A DNA stretch of 64,000 nucleotides from an uncultured Treponema sp. (GTDB lineage: Bacteria > Spirochaetota > Spirochaetia > Treponematales > Treponemataceae), in assembly GCA_938045195.1 (NCBI GenBank), contig CALINC010000141.1, positions 1 through 64,000 of the forward strand. The letters run 5' to 3'. The notes below the pieces were generated by a model. It was not told the DNA's origin. It saw nothing but the letters and a program-made list of their open reading frames with translations, and searched no databases. Shown piece after piece: positions 62,026 to 64,000 of this stretch (its first letter is position 1; each line of letters starts with the position of its first letter). Both the position numbers and the translations under genes were made by a program.

Positions 62026-62604
62026 TTATTTTTCCTCCTTAGATTGTGATAGATTATTGGTGCCGATAAATGAGGCGGCAGCTTCCGCTCCGGCTTTTAA
62101 GATTGCCGCAACGCCGCGTGAAGTAATCGTTGCACCGCTTATTCCGTCAATGTCGTTGTTTACGGTAAAGGCGGAATTTAAGGCTTTGCCGTTAAACTGC
62201 CCGATAAACGGCTCTTCCGCCGCTTTGCTTCCCAAACCGGGCGTATCGGTTAATTCTAAAAAGCTTATTTTTTTAATTGTCTTATCCAAACCGATTGCTA
62301 TAAGAATTGTCGCTTTTGAGTAAGTCGGACCGTTTGCCGTCAACGTAAGCCCGATAGGCTTGCCGTCTTTTTCGGCAATATACGCATTTAAGAATTTAGT
62401 TTTTTCAATGCCGGCAGGGAATTCTGCAGTAACTTCTTTAAAGTTGTCCGCTTCGGGAAAAACCGCCCGCAATGCAGCATTTGTTTTTTCGGCTTTTACC
62501 GCTGCAATTTGCGGAGCGGTAAAGCTGTATACGGCGGCAAGAGCAATACAGGCAACGACGGTATATGCCGCAAGCGTTACACTGAGTTTGATAATTTGTT
62601 TCAT
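62026..62604 (-). CDS. rnfG: Rnf complex subunit G (flavinylated)
   Basis: RnfG has one N-terminal membrane helix (about 8-27) and a periplasmic FMN-binding domain. The flavinylation motif is DGISGATITSRG (153-164), with Thr159 as the expected site of covalent FMN attachment by an ApbE-type transferase. Length 192. AAAGGAGG precedes the ATG. It overlaps rnfD by 4 bp. Confidence 0.93.
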   Translation of the reverse strand: MKQIIKLSVTLAAYTVVACIALAAVYSFTAPQIAAVKAEKTNAALRAVFPEADNFKEVTAEFPAGIEKTKFLNAYIAEKDGKPIGLTLTANGPTYSKATILIAIGLDKTIKKISFLELTDTPGLGSKAAEEPFIGQFNGKALNSAFTVNNDIDGISGATITSRGVAAILKAGAEAAASFIGTNNLSQSKEEK

Positions 62605-63644
62605 TTTGCAGCCTCCTTTGGACTATTAGAGGCGGTTTCTTTTTTTTGTTTGATAAAACCGTATTTTTGCGGAATAAGTTTATTTAAGAAAGGGGTCACT
62701 GCATTCATAATAAGAATACTGTACATAACGCCTTCCGGCATACCGGAGAACAAGCGGATTAATGCGGTTATCGCCCCGCAGCCGATACCGAAAAGTATCC
62801 TGCCTTTTGTTGTTACGGGAGTTGTCGTGTAATCGGTTGCCATAAAAACCGCACCGAAAACCAAACCGCCTGAACTTAAGGTTAAAATCGGGTTTATTCC
62901 CGCAAGAACCGTAATAGCAATTGTTGTTGCAATCATCGCAACGGTTGTCTGCCAGTCAAGTACTCTTTTAATGAGCAAATAACCGAATCCGAGCAAAATA
63001 AGCAAAATACTTGTTTCGCCGATACAGCCGGCATGGTTTCCTAAAAAAAGTTGGGTATATAAATCCGAAACGGATTCAAGATTAAGCATTTTGGCAATTT
63101 CCGAAGCGGTAAGTGCCGCCCCCTCTTTTGCAGTTACGAGTTTAAGCGGGGTTGCAGAAGATAAACCGTCCACTGCTGCGCTAAAAATTGAAGTACCGGG
63201 CTGAACCCACTTAGTCATTGATCCGGAAAAACTGACGAACATAAACGCTCTTCCTGCCAAAGCCGGATTAAAAACATTCGCACCAAGTCCGCCGAAAAAT
63301 TCTTTTGCAACGACAACTGCAAAAAAGCAGCCGAGTATCAGCATCCAAACCGGTAATGTAGGCGGAACAACGAGAGCGAGTAAAAGCCCTGTAACGGCAG
63401 CAGAAAAATCTTTGTACCGTAAATCAAGACCGCAGATTTTTCTAAATAAAGACTCAAATCCGACACAGCAGAACACTGCAACAACTATCCTAATTAATGC
63501 CGGATACGAAAAAAGATATACGCCGTATATCGCAAGCGGTAATAAAGCTATTATGACATCGAGCATTATCGTTTGTGTTTTTACCGGTGAAACGATATGC
63601 GGTGCAGGAGACATAAAAATCTCATTTTTATCCGATTCGCCCAT
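62601..63644 (-). CDS. rnfD: Rnf complex subunit D (flavinylated)
   Basis: RnfD is an NqrB-like polytopic subunit (about 10 membrane helices) with covalent FMN. The motif DGLSSATPL (159-167) places Thr165 as the likely flavinylation site, on a periplasmic loop. GANVFNPALAGRAFMF (121-136) is a further signature. Length 347 is normal. AGGGAGG precedes the ATG, which overlaps the rnfC stop by 1 bp. Confidence 0.93.
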   Translation of the reverse strand: MGESDKNEIFMSPAPHIVSPVKTQTIMLDVIIALLPLAIYGVYLFSYPALIRIVVAVFCCVGFESLFRKICGLDLRYKDFSAAVTGLLLALVVPPTLPVWMLILGCFFAVVVAKEFFGGLGANVFNPALAGRAFMFVSFSGSMTKWVQPGTSIFSAAVDGLSSATPLKLVTAKEGAALTASEIAKMLNLESVSDLYTQLFLGNHAGCIGETSILLILLGFGYLLIKRVLDWQTTVAMIATTIAITVLAGINPILTLSSGGLVFGAVFMATDYTTTPVTTKGRILFGIGCGAITALIRLFSGMPEGVMYSILIMNAVTPFLNKLIPQKYGFIKQKKETASNSPKEAAK

Positions 63645-64000
63645 TAGTTGCCTCCCTCTTTAGATTGATTTTCAAGGTTACCGCCCGTTTGAACGGTATT
63701 AGGTCTAAGCGTTTCAGCATTTTGCGGCAGCACGGTTTTAGCCTTCAATGCTTCCCGTTCGGCTTTTGCGGCAGCCTTTGCTTCCCGCTTTTGTTTTTCC
63801 TCTCTGACAAGCTGCTTTCCGATTTTAAACCGCTGCACGAGTTTAATTCTTGCAGGGCAAATATAGGCGCAGGTGCCGCATTCTACGCAGTCTAAAAGAC
63901 CGCAGCGGATAGCTTCTTGAGTATCTCCTGCTTTTAAAGCACGGATAATAAGCACAGGAGAAAGGCGGCAGCTGCAAACGCTTATGCACTTTCCGCATCC
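63644..64000 (-). CDS. rnfC: Rnf complex subunit C, C-terminal part (cut by window edge)
   Basis: The frame is open through base 64000, so only the C-terminal 118 residues are seen. It contains two [4Fe-4S] motifs: CGKCISVC (then S-C-R-L-S-P where many family members have P) and CVECGTCAYICP, separated by the usual 38 or so residues, then a basic Ala/Lys tail. An ATG at 63955 is internal, not the start. RnfC receives electrons from or passes them to NADH. Confidence 0.92.
   Translation of the reverse strand, partial: GCGKCISVCSCRLSPVLIIRALKAGDTQEAIRCGLLDCVECGTCAYICPARIKLVQRFKIGKQLVREEKQKREAKAAAKAEREALKAKTVLPQNAETLRPNTVQTGGNLENQSKEGGN

Noticed and set aside
63644..63955. Complete 103-codon ferredoxin-like gene
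   Set aside because: The frame continues upstream to the window edge with the first iron-sulfur motif of RnfC, so it is a C-terminal part and not a separate ferredoxin.

Overview
The window looks like a chromosomal segment of a host-associated Treponema (spirochaete), closer to the T. denticola / T. phagedenis kind than to T. pallidum. This rests on an A+T-rich genome with dense short operons, a lipoprotein/LysM gene pair resembling the treponemal antigens TmpA and TmpB (stop and start overlapping), an archaeal-type PheRS alpha chain, a short alanyl-tRNA synthetase, two SpoIIE-type phosphatases with a STAS protein, and an Rnf cluster. The species cannot be named from this sequence alone. No transposase, prophage, rRNA or CRISPR array was seen.

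Layout. 1-745: repetitive gene-free DNA; its left edge carries a minus-strand reading frame built from a 22-residue repeat. 746-4775: tRNA-Val(CAC), then mtnN, aroB, a cysteine desulfurase and cbiB. 4821-10759: a minus-strand lipoprotein, then a plus-strand four-gene operon (FAD/NAD oxidoreductase, DUF1667 protein, FGGY kinase, alkyl-DHAP-synthase-like flavoenzyme) behind a promoter with a FadR-type palindrome. 10830-20622: a minus-strand block with a large predicted outer-membrane protein, dinB, a polytopic membrane protein, a J-domain protein and a sialic-acid-synthase-like gene, followed by pheS. 20712-24145: a TPP riboswitch and thiBPQ. 24312-32797: argS, hflX with a structured leader, an orphan D12 adenine methylase, and a partner-switching module. 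32889-43791: tsaD, a polysaccharide-deacetylase-like gene, tmpB/tmpA, ptsN, miaA, an omega-like RNA polymerase subunit and pyruvate kinase. 43854-47277: class I aldolase, then a low-GC accessory island with an atypical lipoprotein behind a poly-G promoter and a higBA-type toxin-antitoxin pair. 47292-54479: alaS, a SurA-like chaperone, nusB, a TPR lipoprotein and a degenerate HD-GYP protein. 54518-64000: a decayed radA fragment, copA with a fused copZ, lepA, a TPM protein and rnfCDGEA (rnfC is cut by the window edge).

Points that stand out. (1) A G11 tract fills most of the -35/-10 spacer of a promoter upstream of a foreign-looking surface lipoprotein, a likely phase-variation switch. (2) At least six genes (alaS, argS, lepA, rpoZ-like, copA and the deacetylase gene) have a promoter with a 17-nt spacer whose -10 box lies 6-9 nt before the ATG and no Shine-Dalgarno sequence, so they look leaderless. 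(3) The AGPS-like flavoenzyme keeps the triple-histidine hallmark of ether-lipid synthesis and is encoded with glycerol-type genes. (4) copA encodes a C-terminal CopZ that has its own Shine-Dalgarno and ATG. (5) A radA C-terminal remnant is visible only when frameshifts are allowed.

Most function calls rest on recognisable motifs read by eye; no database search was run.
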